Shown here: piece by piece, positions 56,930 to 64,000 of the stretch | How the letters are laid out: each line of letters opens with the position of its first letter | How positions within the stretch are numbered: the first letter of the stretch is position 1 | Source of the DNA: Onstottus_B arcticum | Lineage (GTDB): Bacteria; Acidobacteriota; Blastocatellia; UBA7656 | Reading direction: 5' to 3' | NCBI GenBank assembly: GCA_038040485.1 | Contig: JBBPIE010000006.1 | Location: 1-64,000 of the forward strand | Length of the DNA stretch: 64,000 nt | Program-made: the position numbers and the translations under genes | Notes under the pieces: generated by a model | The model's input: the letters and a program-made list of their open reading frames with translations, nothing else | What the model was told of the DNA's origin: nothing | Database searches by the model: none

Positions 56930-59485
56930 TTGATACTCAAAGCCGCCACAACATGTCTCACAGGGTTTGTCCTGATCGGGGTTCCGTTCATCGCTTTCGA
57001 CTCGCCTGCTTTCGCGCAAAGCAATCTTGTCAAAAGGGAGCGTCAATCACAGGAAACCGCAAGTCAGGCGGAATCGTTGTTCCAGAACGCACTGCTTCTT
57101 GGCGATAACGAAGATGGCGAGTCAGCACGCCTGAAATTACAAGAAGCTATGCGTTTGTGGATTCAGATCCGCGAACCGGGAAAAGCGGCGATGGCGGCCT
57201 TACAAATGGGAGATCACTATAAGAAGGCCAGAACGTATCAGGACGCGTTGACTTACTACCGGCTGGCGCTCTCCATAAGACCACTCCCCGGCGCGGTCAG
57301 GACAAACGCGCTGAATTCGATTGCTCTCACTTATGCTGGCCTTTATCTGCATGATCTGGCCGTGCGTTATTTCAATGAGGCGCTCAGCCAGGCGCGTGTC
57401 ATCAACGACCGCCCGGCCCAGATTCTGGCCTTGAGCGGGCTGGCCGATCTTTATCGTCGTCAGGGCGCCGATCTTTATCGTCGTCGGGACGCGTTGGAGA
57501 AAGCCCGGTCGAATATTACGTCGGCGCTGCAGTTGAGAAAAAGAGATCACGCTGACGATGATCCCTCGCTGCTGCATTTGAACGGCCAGATCAGCAGGGA
57601 ACAAGGGCTGGTTGAAAATGCAAGAAGCGCTTTTGAAAAAGCCCTGACGATCTATCAAAACACCGGCAAAGTTGCAGGCCAGGTAAAGGTATTATGCGAA
57701 TTGTCGACTCTCTCTTTGCTTGTCTCGCAAAAGCAAGCCGCTCTCGAACAAGCGGAACAAGCTGTGAAGCTGGCGGAAATGCTAGTACAGAGCGCCGATG
57801 GCTTTGGTGACAAAGTGAGCGCCAGAGAATTGCGATGGCCCGCCTTTGTCAGTCGCGCCCGCGCCGAGCGCGCGCTTGGGCAAAGGGAACGCGCGCTCAA
57901 CTCCTTCTCCTCGGCAATAAACAATACCACGGCGGTTTGGTGGAGCCTCTACCTAGCCACCGAGGCCAGCGCGGTTGCTTTCAGAGAAGAGGTCCAGTCG
58001 GCCTATCGGGAATGTGTGGACCTCTTGATGGAACAGGGGCAAACCAAAAGGGCATATGATTTGGTCGAGCAGGCGAAGGGCCGGACCTTACTGACCTTCA
58101 ACGGCGCGCGGCGGGCGAGACCGCGATCGGTGGATGATAAGCACGCGACTGCGCTACGCGACTCATCTCGATCCATCGCCCTCTTGCGCACGCAACTGCT
58201 GGATTCAGGCATCAGCCGGGAAAAACGAGCGAAGCTGCAAGAGGAGATAGAAGACGCCGAATTCAAGATGGACGAAGCCCGCTTGAACGCTGAAATGGAG
58301 CATTCCAACGACCGTCTGGTTTGGTCGCCTCCAGCCACCGCCGACCATGTGCTAGAGCAGATGACCAAGGCCGAGATGACGCTGGCGGAATTCTCTTTGG
58401 GAGAGAAGCGTTCGTTCCTATGGCTCTTTACGCGCGGCGAAGTTTTCGTTGAAACTCTACCCGCTCGAAAGGAAATCGAGGAGGCCGTCAGGCCGTACTT
58501 AGAACTGCTTGGCGCTTCCCCCAGCCCTCTGTGCATCGAAAGAGATCTCACGAAACTGAGGGAACGTTCAGGAGCGCTCTTCGCTAAGTTGTTTGGCAGC
58601 TTGTCCGGGCGGGTCGAGCCAGGGCGGCGGCTAATCGTCGTGCCTGACGGGCTGCTTCACTATCTGCCGTTCGAGACGCTGATTCACAACGGACATTACC
58701 TGGTCGAAGACCATGAAATCAGCTACCTTCCATCGGCGGGCATTCTATTGCAGCTTCAGGATTCAAGAAGCGACGTTGAAACTGGAGATAGAATGGAGCT
58801 GCTTGCTTTCGGCGATCCAACCTTCAGCCTCGAATTGAAAGCGTCCATTCCTAAGAAACGGAAAAGCAAGCCCGCCAATCTTGTCCGAAGCGCCCGAGAG
58901 TCTCGTGGCTTTCGACTGCAGCAACTGCCGAGGACCAGTGATGAGGTTCGATATATCGCAGGGCTTTTCCCCGCTGATCGGACGCGGCTGTATCTGGGTA
59001 AGGACAGCACCGAAGACGCCGTCAAGCGCGAGTCGTTGCGTCGATACCGGCGATTGCATTTTGCTACTCACAGCCTGATTGACGAAAACTCTCCATCCAG
59101 ATCAGCAGTCGTGCTCGCCCAGGATAAGAACACGGACGAAGATGGATTTCTCGAAGTGAGCGAGATTTCCGATCTGGACTTAGATTGTGACCTGGTTGTT
59201 TTGAGCGCGTGCCAGACTGGGCGCGGCCGGCTACTATCAGGCGAAGGGATCGTCGGGCTGAGCCGCGCTTTTCTATACGCGGGAGCCCGAGCCGTAGTGG
59301 TCAGTCACTGGAATGTGAGCGACATCTCGACGAGTCAACTGATGAAGAGCTTTTATCAACATCTAACGGCAGGCATGAGTAACGCAGCGGCGCTCCGCGC
59401 GACCAAACTTCAGATGCTGAAAAGCGACAAAGAGACACGACACCCTTATTACTGGGCTTCTTTCGTCATCGTCGGCAAAACTTAG
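56930..59485 (+). CDS. Secreted TPR-CHAT protease upstream of an ECF sigma/anti-sigma pair
   Basis: 851 aa starting at a TTG codon. A signal peptide ends near DSPAFAQS (about 30). TPR repeats cover about 45-330 (LQMGDHYKKARTYQDALTYY, NSIALTYAGLYLHDLAVRYF). A helical linker follows, then a C-terminal CHAT domain with H714 (LHFATHSL) and C761 (VVLSACQTGRG), WNVSDIST and HPYYWASFVIVG. One insertion duplicates ADLYRR. Signal peptide plus CHAT implies a periplasmic caspase-like protease. The ECF sigma factor and membrane anti-sigma factor follow on the same strand, 31 bases later. Confidence 0.9.
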   Translation: MILKAATTCLTGFVLIGVPFIAFDSPAFAQSNLVKRERQSQETASQAESLFQNALLLGDNEDGESARLKLQEAMRLWIQIREPGKAAMAALQMGDHYKKARTYQDALTYYRLALSIRPLPGAVRTNALNSIALTYAGLYLHDLAVRYFNEALSQARVINDRPAQILALSGLADLYRRQGADLYRRRDALEKARSNITSALQLRKRDHADDDPSLLHLNGQISREQGLVENARSAFEKALTIYQNTGKVAGQVKVLCELSTLSLLVSQKQAALEQAEQAVKLAEMLVQSADGFGDKVSARELRWPAFVSRARAERALGQRERALNSFSSAINNTTAVWWSLYLATEASAVAFREEVQSAYRECVDLLMEQGQTKRAYDLVEQAKGRTLLTFNGARRARPRSVDDKHATALRDSSRSIALLRTQLLDSGISREKRAKLQEEIEDAEFKMDEARLNAEMEHSNDRLVWSPPATADHVLEQMTKAEMTLAEFSLGEKRSFLWLFTRGEVFVETLPARKEIEEAVRPYLELLGASPSPLCIERDLTKLRERSGALFAKLFGSLSGRVEPGRRLIVVPDGLLHYLPFETLIHNGHYLVEDHEISYLPSAGILLQLQDSRSDVETGDRMELLAFGDPTFSLELKASIPKKRKSKPANLVRSARESRGFRLQQLPRTSDEVRYIAGLFPADRTRLYLGKDSTEDAVKRESLRRYRRLHFATHSLIDENSPSRSAVVLAQDKNTDEDGFLEVSEISDLDLDCDLVVLSACQTGRGRLLSGEGIVGLSRAFLYAGARAVVVSHWNVSDISTSQLMKSFYQHLTAGMSNAAALRATKLQMLKSDKETRHPYYWASFVIVGKT

Positions 59486-59516
59486 ACAAACGCGCTTGGG
59501 GTAATCGGTGTTTCTG

Positions 59517-60125
59517 ATGACCGAGGAGCAGTCCGTGGACGAGGTCAGTGTGAGCAACGAAATGGAGCTGACTGAACTCGTCAAACGAATCGTCGCCGGG
59601 GATTCAACGGCCGAAGAAGAGATCGTTCAGCGTTACAAACAAGGCGTTGCGATAATCATCGACCAGATCGTAAGAAGCCGATCCGTTACAGAAGACCTCT
59701 CCCAAGACACGTTCAAGATAGTCCTCCAAAAGGTCAGGCGAGGAGACCTTCGTGACCCGGAACGACTCTCGGGATTCGTTTGCAGCGTGGCCCGAAACAC
59801 TGCCGTCGACTACATCCGGCGAACAAGGCGCTTGAAAACTCAGGAAGAGATCGGCAATGCAGAAGGAATCGCCGATCCTGCCCCGAGTCAGCTTGAGGAG
59901 ATCTTGAAGCAAGAAAGAGCAGCCGTCGTCCGGCAACTGATCAACGAATTGAAGCAACAACGCGATCGAGAGTTGCTTTTCCGCTATTACATCACTGAGG
60001 ATGACAAAGAAACGATTTGTAGAGATTTAGGTCTGACCAGAGCCCAATTCAACAATGTCATTTTCAGAGCCACTGCGCGATTCAAGGAACTCTATTTGCG
60101 TAAGATAGGTGACTCTGAACGGTGA
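59517..60125 (+). CDS. ECF-type RNA polymerase sigma factor
   Basis: 202 aa from the ATG at 59517; a GTG at 59508 is also possible. Region 2 shows VEDLSQDTFKIV-type sequence (TEDLSQDTFKIVLQKV) and VARNTAVDYIRRTRR; region 4 has KETICRDLGLTRAQFNNVIF. This is the two-region structure of extracytoplasmic-function sigma factors. It begins 31 bases after the CHAT gene and is followed after 80 bases by a membrane anti-sigma gene. Confidence 0.88.
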   Translation: MTEEQSVDEVSVSNEMELTELVKRIVAGDSTAEEEIVQRYKQGVAIIIDQIVRSRSVTEDLSQDTFKIVLQKVRRGDLRDPERLSGFVCSVARNTAVDYIRRTRRLKTQEEIGNAEGIADPAPSQLEEILKQERAAVVRQLINELKQQRDRELLFRYYITEDDKETICRDLGLTRAQFNNVIFRATARFKELYLRKIGDSER

Positions 60126-60205
60126 CAAATTTGCGAAAGGTCCGGAGAACGTTGCGATAACTCTGCCGCTGATGACACCTAATATTTAAGGAAGTATCAA
60201 GATCT

Positions 60206-61093
60206 ATGAACCATAAGTTCATCAATGAGTTCGACCTTTTTGAGCGCTATTTGATGGGTCGGTTGGCGCCGGAAGAATCCGCTGAGTTTGAGGCTCATTT
60301 TGTCGATTGCCTTGAGTGTGTTGACCGGTTGAATACGACCAAAGCGCTCATGGATGGGTTGCGTATAGTAGCGAGGGACCGGGCGTTGCAGCCGCATGGT
60401 TACAAGCCAAGGGGCTTCTCTTGGCCGTTGCAACGCTTGAGCTTTAAAGGTTCCTTGGCTTTGGCAGCCGGTATCCTGTTTCTTGTTGCTTCTATCGCCG
60501 CTGTGGCCGTCTACCAAATCCGGCGCGTGAGGCTTGAGGGAGCTCAAGCAAGGATCGCCTCTACTGAATGGGAACGTCGCTATGAAGAGGAACGAGAGTC
60601 TTCGTCTTTAGCTGAGATGAGACATCAGGACTCGGAGCGCAAACTGACGACAGAGCTTGCTCAGCTTCGGGCGGAACTAGGGGACGAGCACAAGCCGAAC
60701 GCCGAGGACAAGCCTGATGACCGCGGAGCGCTGAGGAAGCCGCAAATTAACTTTGCGACTATCGTGTTGAAGTCCACGAGAGGGAGTGAACCGGCGACCG
60801 GCCCGCCCAACGAAATTGTTGTTCCGCGTTCGCCCGCTAACTTCGCGATTTCGGTGCTACTCGAAGGAGAAGGGGATCATAAGGCTTACCGCATGACAAT
60901 TCGGGGCGACCGCGATCGACTGATTTGGAAAGAGAGCGGCTTAAAGCCAAACCATTTCAACTCGCTTTCAGTCGCCTTCAGTTCAACCTTCTTTCGCGAC
61001 GGTGATTATCTACTCACAGTTGAGGCAGTTGCCGGAGATGGCCGCACGAGCGTTGTTGGCAAGTATCCTTTCCGCATGTTGAAGACCCCATGA
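60206..61093 (+). CDS. Membrane-spanning zinc-finger anti-sigma factor
   Basis: 295 aa. The N-terminal zinc finger H31xxxC35xxC38 (HFVDCLECV) matches the ZAS/zf-HC2 class that binds ECF sigma factors. One membrane helix lies at about 82-104 (LALAAGILFLVASIAAVAVY). An extracytoplasmic coiled coil follows (about 108-160), then a beta-rich domain (FAISVLLEGEGDHKAYRMTI to FRDGDYLLTVEAV). An aaggaagt ribosome-binding site lies upstream. The outer domain lies in the same compartment as the secreted CHAT protease encoded upstream, so it could be its substrate; that is inference. Confidence 0.85.
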   Translation: MNHKFINEFDLFERYLMGRLAPEESAEFEAHFVDCLECVDRLNTTKALMDGLRIVARDRALQPHGYKPRGFSWPLQRLSFKGSLALAAGILFLVASIAAVAVYQIRRVRLEGAQARIASTEWERRYEEERESSSLAEMRHQDSERKLTTELAQLRAELGDEHKPNAEDKPDDRGALRKPQINFATIVLKSTRGSEPATGPPNEIVVPRSPANFAISVLLEGEGDHKAYRMTIRGDRDRLIWKESGLKPNHFNSLSVAFSSTFFRDGDYLLTVEAVAGDGRTSVVGKYPFRMLKTP

Positions 61094-61240
61094 GATAAGG
61101 TGCTTCGCGGAGATAACGTGCTTCGCCAGTCCAATCACCAGTATCGAGCCCTCCGTCGTACCGACGACCTTGCCGTTGGTATCGAGAACTGCACCTGTCC
61201 GGGGCGAACGCACCTTCAAGTGCCAACAATTCCCTGCCAT
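61083..61240 (-). pseudogene. Possible remnant of a trypsin-like protease C-terminus
   Basis: The minus-strand frame reads GAVLDTNGKVVGTTEGSILV and ends AKHVISAKHLIS, like the PVLN..GKVVGV ... ISAKHLI end of trypsin-like proteases, but the GNSGG serine motif is lost (RSPRTG). No upstream part is visible. The rest of 61094-61779 shows no supported gene. Confidence 0.3.
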
Positions 61241-61779
61241 CGGTTTTCTTTCTTAGCAAACGGATTTCTGCTTCGAGCTTCGTCTACCAATCACGTCACC
61301 GCTATGTGACCCGCCGCTAAGAACGATGTTCAGGAGTAACGGTGTCATCGCGAGATCTCGATTGGGAGTGGAAAGCAGTTTTCAGAAAGTAAGAAAGCGC
61401 TTTATGAATGGCAAGAAGTAGCAAATGTCTTGGATGAAAAAAACGGATCGAGCAATTAGTGAAGCACGCCGGGGATACATATAAGGCGTTGTACCTGTAT
61501 TGTTTAGTATTGCCCCTTTTGCACAGCGCATACGTCTGCCTCCAATATTTTGGATCGACTACAGGACGAAGCTGGTACTATTACCTCTTAGGTTGGAATC
61601 TAACACAGGGATCATCGCTTGGCCTCTTATGTCAGCTCAGGGTTTGGTGATCCAGGGGATAGGAGAGCAGAACGAGTATTTCAAAAACTGGGTCTTGATG
61701 ATGAAATACAAGACCGAATAGACGATTTCCCAAGCGTTTTGGCATAAGTGGTGTCTGCTTGTGCAGATCCACGTAAATA
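61241..61779. other. Intergenic region, no supported gene
   Basis: Low-complexity-free, relatively AT-rich sequence with short overlapping ORFs that lack ribosome-binding sites and family resemblance. It separates the CHAT/sigma region from the mobile-type genes beyond 61.8 kb and may hold the element boundary. Confidence 0.35.
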
Positions 61780-62539
61780 TCACTTGACGACCTCCAGCTT
61801 GCGACTCCGAATCTTCTGATTGGCATCGGAACTGTTCTTTTTCTTCCTGCCTTTCTTTTTAATAACGTTCATCTGCCGGCTTCCATCGGCAGCAACATTC
61901 ACCAGTCCGCCTTGGTTATTTACAATCACAGCAGTCGTGTAGCGCCGAAGATCGCGTAGCGCGCGAACGGCGCGCACGAAGACCTTATCCCACCTCTCAG
62001 CTTCTTCGCGTGCGTCGCGTCGTAACATCACGGCGCTTGCCAAGGGCTTCAATCGTGAATCGTTCGACCTGGCATTCAACTGCCACCCGCTCAGTCGCCA
62101 GTGTCATCCAATACTCTCGGATAGTTTGCGCCTGACACACCGCGTCTATCATTTGGCTTTCTAGCACATTCCGCGGCTGCCATTCAGCAATGTACTTCTC
62201 GCGCAATACGAGGAACCTTGCTCTTGTAATCGGTCTATCGTCACCAATGGCGACTAAGGCCGCGCGCTGGCCGCTCTCCAGCTCATCGTATGCAAACTGC
62301 TTTACGTTTTCCCAGAGCATCGCAAAACTGCCGGGGTTTTCATCTTCGAACTGGCCGATCGCGTTCCAGGTCAAGTCCTCGGGCGACACATTTAGTGCAT
62401 CTTCGATAGAGTCGAACCAATGTCGTCCTGGGACTGGGCACTTTCCTCGCTTCTCAGCATCGAGCACTCGAGCGAAGGACTTCGCAGCGAGGGCGGTGAT
62501 TGACTCAATCTCATTCGCCTTAGCTAACTCTTTCCTCAT
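61780..62539 (-). pseudogene. Hypothetical protein gene, probably split by a frameshift
   Basis: The first frame (62539 to 61997) encodes a 180-aa helical protein with PVPGRHWFDSIEDALN and RARFLVLREKYIAEWQPRN. It stops just after a basic run TTRRTRRS. A second frame ending at 61780 continues with REEAERWDKVFVRAVRALRD and LRRYTTAVIVNNQGGLVNVA, which reads like the missing C-terminus. A one-base shift at about 62000-62030 would join them. The start overlaps the upstream DUF6788-type gene by four bases. Unknown function; such proteins occur in mobile regions. Confidence 0.5.
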
Positions 62540-62853
62540 TTCATCCCCTTGTAAGCCGCCAGCATCGTATCGATATTCCTCAAGTCCCTGCCCAACTCGC
62601 GGAATTGCTCTCTATCCGCGGCGCGCTTCTTCCGGATGTCACGCGCGAGAGAATAGCTTTTCCACAAGTCGCCCGCATCGGCCTTGCGGATGTACAACTT
62701 CCTGAGCCGGCCATCCACCCGATAAAAAAAGAAGTAGTAAGGACCGTGCAGCTCACCCCTCCTGCATCTGCATTTGGGCTTTCCGCATTTCTTGTACTGT
62801 CGGCAAATCGCTGTTCTCTTGGGTAACATTTCGCAAATAAGATTCTGAGTCAT
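62536..62853 (-). CDS. DUF6788-like small protein
   Basis: 105 aa. Resembles the DUF6788 family: CRQYKKCGKPKCRCRRGELH (a Cys-rich, possibly zinc-binding start) followed by GPYYFFFYRVDGRLRKLYI and a helical C-terminus. The family is common next to transposon and integrase genes in many phyla. It overlaps the downstream gene by four bases. Biochemical role unknown. Confidence 0.7.
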   Translation of the reverse strand: MTQNLICEMLPKRTAICRQYKKCGKPKCRCRRGELHGPYYFFFYRVDGRLRKLYIRKADAGDLWKSYSLARDIRKKRAADREQFRELGRDLRNIDTMLAAYKGMK

Positions 62854-63252
62854 CGCGGGATGTGGTTGTGTTCTTAGTATCTTTTTTTCTCCTGGATCGC
62901 GACTAGCACCACCTCTGTTCCCTTAGATGTCACCGAAGTTGTTCTTCGTTTTGTGGTGGGTTGATTGGTTCGGGCAAGTGCGTGAGCTTTGTTTTTATTG
63001 ACTCAGGGACGGCAGCTCACCACGAAGATAGTATCACGGCGAGCAAGAGCGAAAAGGAAAATGGCGCGTCAGTCATTCAGGACCGCGCGCCTTGATGCCG
63101 GATGCGTAGCCCACGCTTCGCCTCGTTGATGGTATCAACCCTCTGCGCATCGCGGAGGCCCGGCCAACTTTGTGGTTCAAGAATGCGACAGCCTCGCGCT
63201 TCGCAGGTTCGCTGCGGGCGTTAAGGTATGCACTCCTTCTGCCCTCCTCCCG
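62854..63252. other. Intergenic region, no supported gene
   Basis: About 400 bases upstream of the DUF6788-like gene and downstream of the TubC_N-like gene. A plus-strand ORF at 63172-63441 is mostly antisense to the latter and is not accepted. Confidence 0.4.
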
Positions 63253-63537
63253 TCAAAAGGAGCCTTCGTGAACCGTAATCGTCATTTGATGACTAGGGCA
63301 GTACCCCTTTCCATTAATCAGCACCACCTTGCTGCCACACTGATCGCCCAGACAAAGGACAATCTCGATTCGATTAGACGAGAGGACGCGCAAGAGTTCT
63401 TGCTTTCGGTTTGCCAACATCTCTCGGACTTCTGCCGTTAGAACCCCTCGCGGAGCGTCAACATGCAGCACATCGCCGTCAGGTTGTATGATCACGTCGC
63501 GCGCGGCAAGCTCTTGAAGTAATCCGACGATGGTCAT
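63253..63537 (-). CDS. TubC_N-like docking domain protein with Cys-rich tail
   Basis: 94 aa. Residues 1-52 match the TubC N-terminal docking fold: VGLLQELAARDVIIQPDGDV, LHVDAPRGVLTAEVREMLAN, RKQELL. The tail has LCLGDQCGSK and GKGYCPSH, with Cys and His that could bind zinc. Outside megasynthases, such stand-alone modules occur beside plasmid or phage replication genes. It overlaps the next upstream gene by four bases, so the two are coupled. Confidence 0.65.
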   Translation of the reverse strand: MTIVGLLQELAARDVIIQPDGDVLHVDAPRGVLTAEVREMLANRKQELLRVLSSNRIEIVLCLGDQCGSKVVLINGKGYCPSHQMTITVHEGSF

Positions 63538-64000
63538 AGCTCGATCACCTCGCGCGTCTTGAGATCCTCAATCGCAACGACTTTTGGCGCTTTACGCTCA
63601 GCCGGCACGTTCGAAGTTTCGTGAACACCACTTCCGTTTTCATTGATCCCATAGGCCAAAACCACACTCTCTCCGCCGAGCAGAGAGGGTAGAGTCGCCA
63701 CAGTCGCCACATCAATTATGTTCAGAGGTTTGCCGTCACTCGCAGTCGCCACAGACTCACTATTGGTGGCGAGCTGACTTCCCTCTAAACCACTGAGTTT
63801 AAGCACTGTGGCGATTGTGTCGACTCGCTCCTGGGGTCCGATGGCACCGAGGTTCTCTTCTTCGGGAGCATAGCGCGCGAACGCGTCGTGAAAGTCCTTC
63901 AGTCGGTAGCCCCGAACCGTGTCATTGCCTTCGCGCCACTTGGCCGGAATGATGCCGAACGGCTTGAGCAATCTAGCAAGTCCAATTGTGCTAAGGGGCC
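63534..64000 (-). CDS. DUF3631-like protein, C-terminal part (cut by window end)
   Basis: Partial: the frame continues to the window edge (PLSTIGLARLLKPFG before the first internal methionine). The stretch LLKPFGIIPAKWREGNDTVR followed by GYRLKDFHDAFARYAP is typical of the end of DUF3631 proteins, which are usually fused to primase or helicase domains of mobile elements. About 110 residues of Ser/Thr/Val-rich linker follow. The N-terminal domains are outside the window. Confidence 0.65.
   Translation of the reverse strand, partial: PLSTIGLARLLKPFGIIPAKWREGNDTVRGYRLKDFHDAFARYAPEEENLGAIGPQERVDTIATVLKLSGLEGSQLATNSESVATASDGKPLNIIDVATVATLPSLLGGESVVLAYGINENGSGVHETSNVPAERKAPKVVAIEDLKTREVIEL

Noticed and set aside
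61459..61721. Two overlapping plus-strand ORFs of 63 and 73 codons
   Set aside because: No ribosome-binding site or family resemblance, and both frames are equally open, as expected by chance.

Overview
The window looks like a chromosome segment of a free-living, GC-rich bacterium, most likely an Acidobacteriota member of the Blastocatellia/Pyrinomonadales type. This is inferred from the many Hanks-type kinases with TPR or zinc-ribbon attachments, secreted CHAT/TPR proteins, sigma/anti-sigma pairs and intergenic heptamer arrays. No rRNA or ribosomal-protein gene is present to fix the taxonomy. No CRISPR array was seen.

Layout. (1) 1-11.1 kb is core-like: a PDZ/S41 protease, an SRPBCC protein, a DUF2270 membrane protein, a Ser/Thr kinase-TPR protein, a HicB-HicA toxin-antitoxin pair, a membrane glycosyltransferase-like protein, DusB, an SRAP (YedK/HMCES) protein and an endonuclease III-like protein. 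Several of these genes are separated by 7-bp repeat arrays arranged as facing complementary arms. (2) A tRNA-Arg(ACG) at 11.1 kb is followed at once by a tyrosine integrase and an XRE regulator, a classic island entry point. (3) 13.0-25.5 kb is a DNA phosphorothioation (Dnd) defence island. A four-gene effector operon on the plus strand (PLD/SF2 helicase, 53-aa protein, DndD-like ATPase, dnd-associated protein) converges on a minus-strand modification operon (putative methyltransferase, DndC, DndD, DndE, DGQHR/DndB-like protein). No dndA, dndFGH or ssp genes are present. (4) 25.7-30 kb holds an AraC-type regulator with a divergent small secreted protein, a Cys-rich protein, a D-aminoacylase-like amidohydrolase and a decayed partial copy of it.

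(5) 30-43.3 kb is a minus-strand array of four related Ser/Thr kinases whose C-termini have been exchanged (TPR, an unnamed domain, a formylglycine-generating-enzyme-like domain, a truncated chimera). With them are a PEGA/TPR protein that shares the unnamed domain, a frameshifted DUF4189 gene and an FHA-FHA-ABC transporter. (6) 43.7-47.1 kb holds small secreted or membrane proteins and a twice-frameshifted gene. (7) 48.1-61.1 kb is a CHAT-protease/sigma-factor region. It has three CHAT proteins, a sigma factor with a soluble zinc-finger anti-sigma protein, and an ECF sigma factor with a membrane-spanning anti-sigma protein directly downstream of a secreted CHAT protein. (8) 61.8-64.0 kb holds mobile-element-type genes (DUF6788, TubC_N-like, DUF3631-like), the last cut by the window end.

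Functionally, the Dnd operon would mark host DNA with sulfur while the convergent effector operon would act on unmodified invading DNA. In the CHAT region, secreted caspase-like proteases next to a membrane anti-sigma factor suggest a protease-gated transcription circuit. Several genes between 34 and 62 kb are split by frameshifts, so either real decay or sequence errors affect that part.
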